Origin: Microvirga terrestris | Lineage (GTDB): Bacteria > Pseudomonadota > Alphaproteobacteria > Rhizobiales > Beijerinckiaceae | NCBI RefSeq assembly: GCF_015694425.1 | Contig: NZ_JADQDN010000003.1 | Coordinates: forward strand, 1-64,000 | Direction of reading: 5' to 3' | DNA: 64,000 nucleotides | Shown: one piece after another, positions 44,709-54,686 of the stretch | How the letters are laid out: each line of letters opens with the position of its first letter | Numbering within the stretch: the first letter of the stretch is position 1 | The notes under the pieces: model-generated | Told to the model about the DNA's origin: nothing | Database searches by the model: none | Seen by the model: the letters and a program-made list of their open reading frames with translations, nothing else | Program-made: the position numbers and the translations under genes

Positions 44709-45154
44709 TGGGCATGGGGCCGCTCCGCACAGGCGAACCGGATGATGACTTCGGTATTGCGCCTCTGTCCGAGATCAACGTCACACCACTCGTCGACGTG
44801 ATGCTCGTGCTGCTCATCATCTTTATGGTGGCAGCACCCCTGATGACCGTCGGTGTGCCGGTGAACCTGCCGAAAACGGCAGCCGCGAAGGTATCTCAAC
44901 CGAAAGCACCTGTTGTCATCAGCATTGACGAGCAGGGTCGGCCGTTTCTCGACAAGGAACCGTTCACGCCGGATGGGATGATGCCGAAGCTCAAGGCGCT
45001 TGCGAGCGCCGATCCGGCTCAGGTCGTACTGGTCCGCGGAGACAGGGCTGTCCCCTACGGGCGCATCGTTGAGATCATGGGGCAAGTCAGTGCGGCCGGT
45101 TTCAGCAAGGTCTCGCTCATCGCCCAGGCTCCGGGCGGAATGCCGGCCCAGTAA
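44708..45154 (+). CDS. exbD: ExbD/TolR-type subunit
   Basis: This 148-residue protein has one N-terminal membrane helix (PLVDVMLVLLIIFMVAAPLM, ~25-46) containing the essential Asp, and a periplasmic domain with FLDKEPF and VLVRGDRAVPYG as in ExbD/TolR. It overlaps exbB by one base. Confidence 0.9.
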   Translation: MGMGPLRTGEPDDDFGIAPLSEINVTPLVDVMLVLLIIFMVAAPLMTVGVPVNLPKTAAAKVSQPKAPVVISIDEQGRPFLDKEPFTPDGMMPKLKALASADPAQVVLVRGDRAVPYGRIVEIMGQVSAAGFSKVSLIAQAPGGMPAQ

Positions 45155-45171
45155 GACCTGAGCCAAGCCCG

Positions 45172-46044
45172 ATGTCCGTACAAAGCATCCGTTCGACGCA
45201 GGAGCCGAACCGGCTCGGAATCGCCTTCCTCACGGCGCTTGCCCTTCATGGGGCCGTTCTGGGAGCCCTGACGCTCTGGCGATCCAGCGAGGATGACACC
45301 CCGGGCGAGCAGGAGATCACCATTGATCTTGCTCCCGCAATGGAGGAAGCGGTGTCGGTCGCACCTGCGGAGATGGCCGCCGTCGCAGCGCCGGAGGCTG
45401 AGCCGGAACCAGTGCCGCTGGAGCAAGTGAAGACTGAGCAGCCCGAAGAGATTGCCGAGATCCACGAGCCGCAAGACATGACGGAAGCACCTCCGGTCGA
45501 AGCGGAGATGGCGATGGAGCCCGAGCCTGTCGTAGCTCTTCTGCCGCCGGATACGGTGGTCGCAAAGCCTTTTGAACAGCCACCCCCGCCAAAGCCTGAG
45601 TTCAACCCCGAGAAGAAGCAGCTACCTAAGCCTGTGGAGCGCAAGCACCCTCCTCGCAGGGCGGTCGCCCAGCCGCAGCAGCCTCCGTCTGAGGCGCGCC
45701 AGGGACAGGCTTCGGCCTCGCGCGAGAACATGGGAGGCTCGGCAGCTTCGGCAGATCCTGGTGCCCGCAGCCGCTATTTTGCAAGTTTAAGAGCCGCGCT
45801 GCGCAGTCGCTTCCGCGTGCCAGAAATCCTACGCAGTCAAGGTTTCAACGGGTCTGCTGAAATAGTATTCACGATCGACTCCTCTGGTCAGATTATCAGC
45901 TCGTTCATCGGGCGCAGCTCCGGCAACCCTGCCGCCGATCAGGCCGCGCTCGCCGCCGCAAGGCCGGGATCCTCTGTGCCGCCGGCGCCGGATCCTGTTC
46001 CAGAACGCAGATTTAATATACCACTCGCTATCAACATCCGCTGA
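45172..46044 (+). CDS. tonB: TonB-family energy transducer
   Basis: This 290-residue protein has an N-terminal anchor helix (LGIAFLTALALHGAVLGALTLW, residues ~15-36), then a long Pro/Glu/Lys-rich span (~45-185), and a TonB C-terminal domain (YFASLRAALRSRFRVPEILRSQGFNGSAEIVFTID...). It ends with NIPLAINIR, a normal TonB fold end. No TonB-dependent receptor gene is in the window, so the cargo is not shown. Confidence 0.9.
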   Translation: MSVQSIRSTQEPNRLGIAFLTALALHGAVLGALTLWRSSEDDTPGEQEITIDLAPAMEEAVSVAPAEMAAVAAPEAEPEPVPLEQVKTEQPEEIAEIHEPQDMTEAPPVEAEMAMEPEPVVALLPPDTVVAKPFEQPPPPKPEFNPEKKQLPKPVERKHPPRRAVAQPQQPPSEARQGQASASRENMGGSAASADPGARSRYFASLRAALRSRFRVPEILRSQGFNGSAEIVFTIDSSGQIISSFIGRSSGNPAADQAALAAARPGSSVPPAPDPVPERRFNIPLAINIR

Positions 46045-46178
46045 AGTCGCCCCTGCGCAGCCGCCCTTGCGAACTTGACGACTCTGCGATGACGCTTACC
46101 CTACCCGTAAAGAATGCAGCCATGCACTTGCTCCATTTGGCAGGTCAGAGACGGCATTCCGCGACGGGAGAAAACACC

Positions 46179-47135
46179 ATGACGGGAAAAGCTTTCGCCT
46201 CAACGGGAGATATGTCCGACAAGACCGTGTCCTTCACCGAGATCGGACCGGATCTTTACGCCTATACCGCCGAGGGCGATCCCAATACCGGTGTGATTAT
46301 CGGCGACGATGGCTGCATGGTGATCGACGCACAGGCCACCCCGATGATGGCCGAGGACGTGATCGCCCGTGTGCGATCCGTGACAGACAAGCCGATCAAG
46401 TATGTGGTTCTTTCGCACTACCACGCCGTGCGCGTGCTTGGCGCATCGGCCTACAACGCACAGGGCATCATTGCGTCGAACGCCACCTACGATCTCATCG
46501 TCGAGCGCGGCGAACAGGACAAGGCCTCGGAAATCGGCCGCTTCCCGCGCCTGTTCAAGGGCGAGAGCAGCATCCCGCCCGGTCTCACCTGGCCCACCCT
46601 CACCTTCGAGAGCGGCATGTCGGTGTTCCTGGGGAAGCGTGAGGTGAAACTATTTCATCTCGGAGCCGGCCACACTGCAGGCGACATCGTGGCCTGGGTG
46701 CCGGACGCGGAGGTCATGTTCACCGGCGACCTCGTGGAGTATCACTCGGCCTGCTATTGCGGCGATGCCTATCTGCGCGAGTGGCCGCTGACGCTCGACG
46801 CCATCCTGGAGTTCCAGCCGCACGCCATTGCACCTGGTCGCGGCGCTGCCTTGCAGGGCAGCCAGCAGGTTCGCGAGGCAGCGGCTATGACCCGCGACTT
46901 CGTCACTACACTTTACGGCGCAGCTGAACTGTCGGTCGTGCGGGGTCGCTCGCTGAAGGAGACCTTTGCCGCAACCCGCGAGGTTATGGATCCGAAGTTC
47001 GGGAACTTCGCCATCTATGAGCACTGCCTTCCCTTCAACGTCTCGCGTGCCTTCGATGAAGCGTCGGGCATCGACCATCCGGTGATCTGGACGGCCGAAC
47101 GGGATCGCGAGATGTGGGCGGCCCTTCAGAGCTGA
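46179..47135 (+). CDS. MBL-fold protein with lost second zinc site
   Basis: This 318-residue protein has a metallo-beta-lactamase fold (DGCMVIDAQATP, then SHYHAVRVLGAS, GAGHTAGDIVAW, MFTGDLVEY and AIAPGRG). The usual HxHxDH motif reads HYHAVR, and the last-site GHG reads GRG. The three first-site histidines and the bridging Asp remain, while the Asp/His/His of the second site are Val/Arg/Arg. ATG at 46179 follows GGGAGAAAACACC. It precedes the FAD monooxygenase by 33 bp. A one-metal hydrolase or non-hydrolytic role is likely. Confidence 0.85.
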   Translation: MTGKAFASTGDMSDKTVSFTEIGPDLYAYTAEGDPNTGVIIGDDGCMVIDAQATPMMAEDVIARVRSVTDKPIKYVVLSHYHAVRVLGASAYNAQGIIASNATYDLIVERGEQDKASEIGRFPRLFKGESSIPPGLTWPTLTFESGMSVFLGKREVKLFHLGAGHTAGDIVAWVPDAEVMFTGDLVEYHSACYCGDAYLREWPLTLDAILEFQPHAIAPGRGAALQGSQQVREAAAMTRDFVTTLYGAAELSVVRGRSLKETFAATREVMDPKFGNFAIYEHCLPFNVSRAFDEASGIDHPVIWTAERDREMWAALQS

Positions 47136-47168
47136 CGCTCGACTCGAGATGGAGGAATGGGACGCATC

Positions 47169-48773
47169 ATGAATACCCGCAAAATCCTCTATCAATACGG
47201 CTATCACCGCTGCCCTGATCAGGATCGTGCTTCTCCTGCCCGGCATTCCGTCATCATCGTCGGTGCAGGGCCTGTCGGCCTGTGCACGGCCATCGACCTC
47301 GCGCAGCGACGCATCCCCGTGGTGCTTCTCGACGATGCAGACAGGATCGGCGAAGGCTCGCGCGGCATCTGCTATGCCAAGCGCACGCTCGAGATCCTCG
47401 ACCGCCTCGGTGTTGGAAATCTCTGCCTTGAGAAGGGCGTCACCTGGAAGGTCGGCAAGGTCTTTCAGGGCAATGATCTGCTCTATGCTTTCGATCTTCT
47501 GCCCGAGGATGGGCACAAGATGCCGGCCTTCATCAACCTCCAGCAATATTATCTGGAGCACGCCCTCGTGGAGCGCGCTGCAGCACTCCCGAACCTTGAG
47601 ATCCGCTGGTGCAACAAGGTGGTGGACCTGAAGCATCGCAACGATGGCGCTACACTCACGGTCGAGACACCTGAAGGCACTTACAAGTTCGATACAGATT
47701 GGGTTGTTGCCGCCGATGGGGCACGCTCTCCCTTGCGCGGGATGCTGGGACTGGCGTTCCAGGGTGAGGCCTTCGAGGACCGGTTCCTAATCGCCGACGT
47801 GAAGATGAAAGGCAATTTCCCGCCCGAGCGCTGGTTCTGGTTCGACCCGCCCTTTCATGAGGGTCACTCCGCTCTCCTGCACAAGCAACCGGACGATGTC
47901 TGGCGCATCGACCTGCAACTCGGGCGCGACGCGAACGTCAAGGCCGAGCAAGCACCTGAACGTGTGATTCCGCGGCTCAGGCAGATGCTGGGCCATGACA
48001 ATTTCTCGCTCGAATGGGTCTCGGTCTATACCTTCCAGTGCCGTCGCCTGGAGCGTTTCGTGCATGGCCGCGTCGTCTTTGTCGGAGACGCAGCCCATCA
48101 GGTCTCGCCCTTCGGCGCGCGGGGCGCGAATTCCGGCATTCAGGACGCGGACAATCTGGCGTGGAAGCTTGCAATCGTTCTCAAGGGTGAAGCGCCGGAG
48201 AGCCTGATCGAATCCTATAATCTCGAACGCTCCGCCGCGGCCGATGAGAATATCGGCCATTCGACCCGGTCAACCGATTTCATCGCACCACGCTCGGCAC
48301 AGGAGCTTCGCTTCCGCGATGCCACTCTGGCCCTCGCGCGCCATGCTTCCTTTGCCAAGCGGATGGTGAACTCGGGAAGGCTGTCGATGCCATCCACTTA
48401 CGACACACCGCTTTCGACGCCGGATGCCGACAGCTGGTCCGGCTCTGCCCGCCTCGGTGCTCCTCTTCCCGACGCTCCTCTGCACGATCAAAATGGACGA
48501 CCAATCTGGCTGCTGGATGCGATTGGCGGCGAGGAGACGATCCTGCATGTGCCGAACGGAACACAACCTCCCAAAGGCTCCCGGGTTCTTGTCATCGGGA
48601 GTGATCTTTTCGACAATCAAGGTTTCTTCGCACAACGATTCGATGCGAGCCCCGGGAGCACCTATCTCGTGCGACCCGACCAGCACCTCGCGGCACGCTG
48701 GCGTCATGGGACGCCCTCGCTGCTTGAGAGCGCCTCGCGTCGGTTGCGAGGGTTTGAGGGAGGCCATGCATGA
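47169..48773 (+). CDS. FAD-dependent aromatic-ring monooxygenase (PheA/TfdB/MhpA-type)
   Basis: This 534-residue flavin hydroxylase has FAD motif GAGPVGLCTAIDLAQRRIPVVLLDDAD near residue 30 and the DG motif VVAADGARSPLRGMLGL near residue 182. GD...FVGDAAHQVSPFGARGANSGIQDADNLAWKL lies near residue 305, with a C-terminal thioredoxin-like tail. It likely hydroxylates a phenolic or aryl-propionate compound with NAD(P)H. ATG at 47169 is chosen; ATG 47157 abuts the ribosome site. It forms a trio with the MBL and DUF2783 proteins. The substrate is unknown. Confidence 0.87.
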   Translation: MNTRKILYQYGYHRCPDQDRASPARHSVIIVGAGPVGLCTAIDLAQRRIPVVLLDDADRIGEGSRGICYAKRTLEILDRLGVGNLCLEKGVTWKVGKVFQGNDLLYAFDLLPEDGHKMPAFINLQQYYLEHALVERAAALPNLEIRWCNKVVDLKHRNDGATLTVETPEGTYKFDTDWVVAADGARSPLRGMLGLAFQGEAFEDRFLIADVKMKGNFPPERWFWFDPPFHEGHSALLHKQPDDVWRIDLQLGRDANVKAEQAPERVIPRLRQMLGHDNFSLEWVSVYTFQCRRLERFVHGRVVFVGDAAHQVSPFGARGANSGIQDADNLAWKLAIVLKGEAPESLIESYNLERSAAADENIGHSTRSTDFIAPRSAQELRFRDATLALARHASFAKRMVNSGRLSMPSTYDTPLSTPDADSWSGSARLGAPLPDAPLHDQNGRPIWLLDAIGGEETILHVPNGTQPPKGSRVLVIGSDLFDNQGFFAQRFDASPGSTYLVRPDQHLAARWRHGTPSLLESASRRLRGFEGGHA

Positions 48774-48988
48774 CCGCGCTCATCACTGAGAGTCGTTTGG
48801 CCGATCCGGATCGCACCTATCGTGCGCTGATCGAGGCGCATCGAGGGTTGTCGGATGAGGACAGTGCGGCGCTCAACAGCCGCCTCGTCCTCATTCTGGC
48901 TAACCATATCGGCGAGCACTCCGTGCTCCAGGAGGCCATTGCTCTCGCGAAGCAGAGCATGGAACCAGTGGAACCCGCGTCGGAGTGA
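48770..48988 (+). CDS. DUF2783 small protein
   Basis: This 72-residue protein matches DUF2783 (DPDRTYRALIEAHRGLSDEDSAALNSRLVLILANHIGEHSVL). It overlaps the monooxygenase stop by 4 bp (ATGA), so it is translationally coupled. The family nearly always follows an FAD monooxygenase, where it may be a small helper. No biochemical role is known to me. Confidence 0.82.
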   Translation: MTALITESRLADPDRTYRALIEAHRGLSDEDSAALNSRLVLILANHIGEHSVLQEAIALAKQSMEPVEPASE

Positions 48989-49001
48989 TCAGATCGGCGC
49001 A

Positions 49002-49698
<697 letters not shown>

Positions 49699-49706
<8 letters not shown>

Positions 49707-50481
49707 GGGCAGCCTCCCGGGCGCCGTGCTGTCCCAGATAAGCCTCAAGGACCTTTGGATCAACGCGCACCTCCCGCGGCGTTCCTTCGGCCAGCGGCCT
49801 GCCTCGCTCCAGAACCAGGATCCTGTCGGAGATCTTCATCACGAGCTTCATGTCGTGCTCCACGAGCACGACCGCGACACCCCTGTCGGCGACCTGGCGG
49901 ATCAGGTGATCGATTTCCTCGGTCTCAACCGCATTGCAGCCGGCCGCCGGCTCGTCGAGGAGCAGAACGCGCGGCTCTGCCGCAAGGGCTCGGGCGATCT
50001 CGAGACGCTTGCAGGCCCCATAGGGAAGCGAGCCGGCGGGCACATCCGCCACATCCTTCAGGCCCACATAGGCGAGGAGATCGAGCGCGGCGGCCCGCGT
50101 CTCCCGGTTCTGGCGCGTCACGGATGGCGTTCTGAACAGTGCCGGGAAGAGACTGCATTTCTCGCGGAGATGGCGGCCGACCATCACGTTCTCGCATGCG
50201 GTCATGCGCTGGAAGATCTGCAGGTTTTGGAACGTGCGCGAAAGCCCCCGAGCAGCCAGCTTGTGGGGTGACAGACCGGTCACATCCTCGTCGGCCAAGT
50301 GGATCGTGCCACGGCTTGCGGCATAGATCCCGGATACGATGTTAAACAGCGTTGTCTTCCCGGCGCCGTTCGGGCCGATGATCGAAAGGATCTGGCCGGG
50401 GCTCACCGAAAAGCTCACGCCATCGACGGCCTTCAAGCCGCCGAAGGAGATGCCGATATCCGCAGCCGTCAGGATCGTCAT
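49699..50481 (-). CDS. livG: ABC transporter ATPase, LivG type (second system)
   Basis: This 260-residue ATPase has GPNGAGKTTLFN near residue 35, LPYGACKRLEIARAL as signature and LLLDEPAAGC as Walker B. The C-terminal VLEAYLGQHG is a LivG feature. Its start overlaps the livM stop (ATGA). Confidence 0.92.
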
Positions 50482-51425
50482 GACCGTGCCCTCCTGTGAA
50501 ACGGGCCCGAGAGGCTCGGCACGATGCCGTTGCGCATGAAGATCATGGACACGATGATGATGAGCCCGAGCAGGAGATGCTCGTATTCGTGGAAGACCGT
50601 CAGCGCCTGCGGCAGCGTCACCAGAACGGCCGCTCCGACGATGCTGCCGACAATGGATCCAAGCCCACCGAGTACCACGATGGTGACGAGTTCCACGGAA
50701 TGAAGGAAGCCTGCCTGATCCGGGTTGATGAAGCCGTTCATGAGGGCCAGCGCCGAACCGGCAATCGAGGCATAGACGGCAGCGATCACGAAGGCCTGCA
50801 ATTTGAAGCGGGCGACATCGACGCCCACCACCTGGGCTGCCACTTCGCTGTCATGCAGCGCACGAAAAGCCCGCCCTGTCGGCGTCTCGTCCAAGTTGAG
50901 TGCAATCCAAGTGCCGATGAGGAGGAGAGCACCCGTCACCCAGTACCATGTGTAAGATCCGCTGACGCGCCAGCCGAACAGGGTCAGCCGCTCGACCGGC
51001 ATGCCGTCCGGTCCGCCAGTCCAGCGGCTTTCTGTCGAGATCACGAGCGCGACCAGAACGCCGAGACCGAGGGTCGCAATCGCGAGGTAATGCCCCCTCA
51101 GCCGCAGGATTGGGCGTCCTACCAGATAGGCGAGCACGGCAGAGAGAACGGCACCCATGAGAAGCGCCGCCCAGGACGGGATGCCAAGATGAGCCGGCCC
51201 GATGGCAACGGCATAGGCTCCGATCCCGAAGAATGCCGCATGGCCGAGACTGACCTGCCCCGCCTGTCCCATGAGGATATTGAGGCCGATGGCGGCCAGC
51301 GCCGACACCCAAACAAGCGACGCTACGCGGAAATAGTAGCTTGAGGGAAAGACGAATGGAAGAACGGCAATCACTGCTGCCAAAATGACAAGGGTCAGAT
51401 AGCGCTGGTTCAGGAGAGCACCCAT
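50478..51425 (-). CDS. livM: ABC transporter permease, LivM type (second system)
   Basis: This 315-residue permease has about nine membrane segments and the LivM motif GQAGQVSLGHAAFFGIGAYAVA near residue 55 and GGLGSIVGSIVGAAVLV near residue 245. It is 2 bp downstream of livH. Its partner LivH builds the other half of the channel. Confidence 0.92.
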   Translation of the reverse strand: MGALLNQRYLTLVILAAVIAVLPFVFPSSYYFRVASLVWVSALAAIGLNILMGQAGQVSLGHAAFFGIGAYAVAIGPAHLGIPSWAALLMGAVLSAVLAYLVGRPILRLRGHYLAIATLGLGVLVALVISTESRWTGGPDGMPVERLTLFGWRVSGSYTWYWVTGALLLIGTWIALNLDETPTGRAFRALHDSEVAAQVVGVDVARFKLQAFVIAAVYASIAGSALALMNGFINPDQAGFLHSVELVTIVVLGGLGSIVGSIVGAAVLVTLPQALTVFHEYEHLLLGLIIIVSMIFMRNGIVPSLSGPFHRRARS

Positions 51426-51427
51426 TC

Positions 51428-52300
51428 TTACACCCGCTCGACGGCTCTGCGTCCGAACAGGCCCTGCGGGGCTGCGAACAGGACGATGAGGATGACCAGG
51501 AACGCGAAGGCGTCCTTGTAGGTGGAACTCAGGTAGCCCGCACCGAAGGCCTCCAGCAGCCCGAGCAGAAGCCCTCCCACGACAGCACCCAACGGGTTGC
51601 CCATGCCCCCAAGCATGGCAGCGGCAAAGCCTTTCAAGGCCAGCAGCGTCCCGACATCGTAGTTCGTCAGGGTGATGGGCGTCACGAGAATACCCGCGAT
51701 GGCCCCAATGGCGGCGGATCCTCCGAAGGCAAGCGCCATAATCGTGGTCGTGTTGATGCCGACCAGCCGTGCTGCCAGCCGGTTGGCCGCCGTTGCAAGC
51801 ACAGCCTTGCCGAGGAGCGTGTGCTCGAGAAAAACGTAGAGCGCTACGACAACGACTGCGGCTCCGCCGAGAACCCAGAAGCTCTGCGGCTGGACGGCCG
51901 CGCCAAGAATGTCGATCGGCGCCTCACCCGTGAAACCGGGGAGCTTGTGGAATTGCTTGTCGAAGACGATCGCGGCTATTCCACGGAGAAGGATCGATGC
52001 GCCGATGGTGATGATAATGAGGGTTACGGCCGATGCACCACGGGCAGGCTCGATGGCGAGGCGATGGAGGAGCAGCCCGATCACCAGAGCGACCACAACC
52101 GCAATGACAGCAGCCAGCGGCAGCGGCACACCGGCGGCCGACGCGAATACCGTCACCATGCCGCCGAGCATGACGAACTCACCCTGGGCGAAGTTCACCA
52201 CGCCGGATGCGTTGTAGATCAGCGTGAATCCCAGCGCGACGAGCGCATAGACTGCACCCACCGTCAGACCGGAAATGAGAAACTGGAGGAACTCGGCCAT
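51428..52300 (-). CDS. livH: ABC transporter permease, LivH type (second system)
   Basis: This 290-residue permease has YNASGVVNFAQGEFVMLGGMV near residue 30 and GNPLGAVVGGLLLGLLEAFGAGYL near residue 235, typical of LivH. It follows livJ across a 77-bp gap with a stem-loop. Confidence 0.92.
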   Translation of the reverse strand: MAEFLQFLISGLTVGAVYALVALGFTLIYNASGVVNFAQGEFVMLGGMVTVFASAAGVPLPLAAVIAVVVALVIGLLLHRLAIEPARGASAVTLIIITIGASILLRGIAAIVFDKQFHKLPGFTGEAPIDILGAAVQPQSFWVLGGAAVVVVALYVFLEHTLLGKAVLATAANRLAARLVGINTTTIMALAFGGSAAIGAIAGILVTPITLTNYDVGTLLALKGFAAAMLGGMGNPLGAVVGGLLLGLLEAFGAGYLSSTYKDAFAFLVILIVLFAAPQGLFGRRAVERV

Positions 52301-52329
52301 AATGCTGTCCCACGTTCGTCAGATTGACG

Positions 52330-52358
52330 AACGGGAGGCCGAAGATCCGCCTCCCGTT
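52330..52358 (-). terminator. Stem-loop between livJ and livH of the second system
   Basis: A perfect 10-bp stem AACGGGAGGC / GCCTCCCGTT with a 9-nt loop, 20 bp after the livJ stop. It has the same placement as the hairpins at 6486 and 39144. Confidence 0.6.
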
Positions 52359-52377
52359 TGGTCCATACCCGCGAGGA

Positions 52378-53544
52378 TCAGCTGCCTGAGGCCACCAGAT
52401 TCCAGTCGCCACCCTTGATCTCAAGCATGCGGAAGGCCGAGAGATCGAGGCCGAGATGGTCCGTGGCCGACATGTTCACGATGCCGCCGGTTCCGACGAA
52501 GCCTTTGGTCTTTTCGATCTCATCACGGATCTTTCCGGAATCCGTGGAGTTGGCGCGCTTCATGGCCTCGACCAGAATGAAGAGACCATCATAGGCATGC
52601 CCGCCGAAGGTCGAGACGGGCTGCTTCGTGGCACCCTCGTAGGCCTGCTTGTACTCGGTCACCACCTTCTTCTGCGGATCGCTCTCCGGCAGCTTGTCGC
52701 CCACAAGCAACGCTGCGGCCGGCAAGCGTACGCCCTCCGCCGCAGCACCCGCGAGATCAATGAAGCTCTTCGAGGCAACGCCATGGCTCTGGTAGAATGG
52801 GATGCTGTTCATGCCGAGCTGAGCATAGTTGCGGGTCACGATAGCAGGGCCCTGACCGAAGCCCGGGTTGACCACGGCCTGCACGCCAGCCGTGTTCTTG
52901 ATCTTGGTGATCTGAGCGGTCATATCGCTGTCGCGCGGGCCATAGTTTTCGTCGGCTACGATCTGCATGCCGTAATTCGGCGCCACCTTCACGCATTGCG
53001 CCCGCATGGAAGCGCCGAAGCCGTCGGTGCCGGAGATCAGGCCGATCTTGGTGAAATTGCGTTTTTTCAGATCCTCGAAGATCTTCTCGCAGGCCATCTT
53101 ATCGGTATGCGGCGTCTTGAAGACGAACTTGCGCACAGGGTCGATTACCTCGATGGCACCCGCGAGCGAAATGAAGGGAATCTTGGAGTCCTCGAAGACC
53201 GGGATCATCGCCATGGTGCTGCCGGTCGTCGTGCCGCCGACCATGGCGATGACTTCGTCATCCTCGACAAGACGAGTCGCGAAGGTGCGCGCCTTGTTGG
53301 CATCGCCGCCGTCATCGTAAATCACGAGCTCAATCTTCTTGCCGGCAACACCGCCAGCCGCATTGATCTTGTCGACATAGAGCCGCAGCGTCTTGTCCTC
53401 AGGCTCTCCGAGGAACGACGACGGGCCGGTGACCGAGAGCACCGATCCGATCTTGACGGTATCCTGCGCATGGGCGCCGTGAGACACGCCAACGCTGAGC
53501 GCACCTGCAGCCAGCATGAACTTGAACGTCGTTTGTGATTTCAT
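52378..53544 (-). CDS. livJ: Liv-type periplasmic binding protein (second system)
   Basis: This 388-residue protein has a signal peptide (MKSQTTFKFMLAAGALSVGVSHGAHA) and continues QDTVKIGSVLSVTGPSSFLGEPEDKTLRLYVDKINAAGGVAGKKIEL. It heads the livJHMGF operon. It lies back to back with paaG, so it may deliver phenylacetate or a related aryl acid. The ligand is inferred from position only. Its promoter must lie in the same 347-bp gap as the paaG promoter. Confidence 0.9.
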   Translation of the reverse strand: MKSQTTFKFMLAAGALSVGVSHGAHAQDTVKIGSVLSVTGPSSFLGEPEDKTLRLYVDKINAAGGVAGKKIELVIYDDGGDANKARTFATRLVEDDEVIAMVGGTTTGSTMAMIPVFEDSKIPFISLAGAIEVIDPVRKFVFKTPHTDKMACEKIFEDLKKRNFTKIGLISGTDGFGASMRAQCVKVAPNYGMQIVADENYGPRDSDMTAQITKIKNTAGVQAVVNPGFGQGPAIVTRNYAQLGMNSIPFYQSHGVASKSFIDLAGAAAEGVRLPAAALLVGDKLPESDPQKKVVTEYKQAYEGATKQPVSTFGGHAYDGLFILVEAMKRANSTDSGKIRDEIEKTKGFVGTGGIVNMSATDHLGLDLSAFRMLEIKGGDWNLVASGS

Positions 53545-53788
53545 CCGTTTCCTCCTGGTTGTTGTCGTTTGTTTTTATGTGTTCTTGCACAGTGCATCGG
53601 CCCACCGGCAACCCTTCAGGTCACGGCGGCTCGAACACGGTGGAATGGAAAAGCATTACTGGTGAAGCAGGCGCTGACGCTTACGCGATCGTGTGTGTGC
53701 ACAGCCTGGAAGGCTTGGGTGAGCATATCCCGATGGTCTTCGAAAAATCCCGTCTCATGCGGCTCCGTGCGAGCTGAGAATGCTCTCA

Positions 53789-53816
53789 TTGACCCTTTGT
53801 CCAACATCAATATAAT
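53789..53816 (+). promoter_or_regulatory. Putative sigma-70 promoter of paaGIKR
   Basis: TTGACC at 53789-53794 and TATAAT at 53811-53816 are separated by 16 bp. The operator begins at the -10 box and covers the start-site region. Confidence 0.55.
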
Positions 53817-53836
53817 TGACCGAACGGTTGGTCAAT
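53815..53836. promoter_or_regulatory. Putative PaaR (TetR-type) operator in front of paaG
   Basis: The 20-bp core TTGACCGAACGGTTGGTCAA is a near palindrome whose ACCGaaCGGTtGGT centre matches the perfect palindrome before paaZ (62885-62902). The regulator encoded at 56519-57154 is the obvious candidate binder. Confidence 0.65.
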
Positions 53837-53891
53837 AGTAAACAAGTCGCAAGACCACCCGCTTGCCATCAGTGAAGACTTCGGGAGGGCC

Positions 53892-54686
53892 ATGGTGGAG
53901 ACTGATCTCATCCTCACGGACAGGCGTGAGGGCTACCGCGTCATCACCCTCAACCGGCCGGATCGCCTCAACTCCTTCAACGAAGCGATGCATGCGGCCC
54001 TCATGGCAGCGTTGCTCGATGCGGAGGAGGACAATGATTGCCGGGCCCTGATCCTCACAGGCGCCGGGCGCGGCTTCTGTGCCGGCCAGGATCTGTCGGA
54101 CCGGGTCTTCGCTCCAGGACAGCCCCCCGATCTCTCCTCGACACTGGAGCGTCTCTACAATCCCCTCGTGCGCAAGCTGCGCGATTTGCAGATGCCGGTG
54201 GTCTGCGCCGTCAATGGCGTTGCAGCCGGCGCCGGCGCCAACATCGCGCTCGCCTGCGACATCGTTCTGGCGGCGCGTTCGGCCAAGTTCATCCAGACCT
54301 TTGCAAAACTCGGCCTCGTTCCCGATTCCGGCGGCACCTGGTTCCTGCCGCGCCTCGTCGGCACGGCCCGCGCACGGGCGCTCGCCCTGCTCGCCGAACC
54401 TGTTGCGGCCGAACAGGCGGAGGCCTGGGGCATGATCTGGAAGGCGGTCGACGATACGGGCCTCATGGACGAAGCGCATCGTCTCGCGGCGCACTTCGCG
54501 ACGCAGCCGACCGTGGGACTCGGGCTGATCAAGCAGGCTCTCGACGCCTCGCAGACGAACGATCTCGTCCGGCAGCTCGATCTGGAGCGCGACCTGCAGG
54601 GCCGGGCCGGCCGTACACCGGACTACATGGAAGGCGTTATGGCCTTCTTCGAGAAGCGGACACCCAGATTCACGGGAAGAGCCTGA
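53892..54686 (+). CDS. paaG: 1,2-epoxyphenylacetyl-CoA isomerase (PaaG, crotonase fold)
   Basis: This 264-residue crotonase-family protein has oxyanion-hole segments GRGFCAGQDLSDR near residue 58 and NGVAAGAGANIALACDIVLAA near residue 110, and the catalytic Asp in LVPDSGG near residue 139 that defines PaaG-type isomerases. It rearranges the ring-1,2-epoxide of phenylacetyl-CoA to the oxepin. GGGAGGGCC precedes the ATG. It is the first gene of paaGIK-paaR. Confidence 0.92.
   Translation: MVETDLILTDRREGYRVITLNRPDRLNSFNEAMHAALMAALLDAEEDNDCRALILTGAGRGFCAGQDLSDRVFAPGQPPDLSSTLERLYNPLVRKLRDLQMPVVCAVNGVAAGAGANIALACDIVLAARSAKFIQTFAKLGLVPDSGGTWFLPRLVGTARARALALLAEPVAAEQAEAWGMIWKAVDDTGLMDEAHRLAAHFATQPTVGLGLIKQALDASQTNDLVRQLDLERDLQGRAGRTPDYMEGVMAFFEKRTPRFTGRA

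Larger units (their letters stand above)
53545..53891. other. Divergent promoter region between livJ and paaG
   Basis: This 347-bp gap carries the paaG promoter and TetR-type operator (53789-53836) at its right side. The left ~240 bp show nothing I can assign. Confidence 0.5.
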
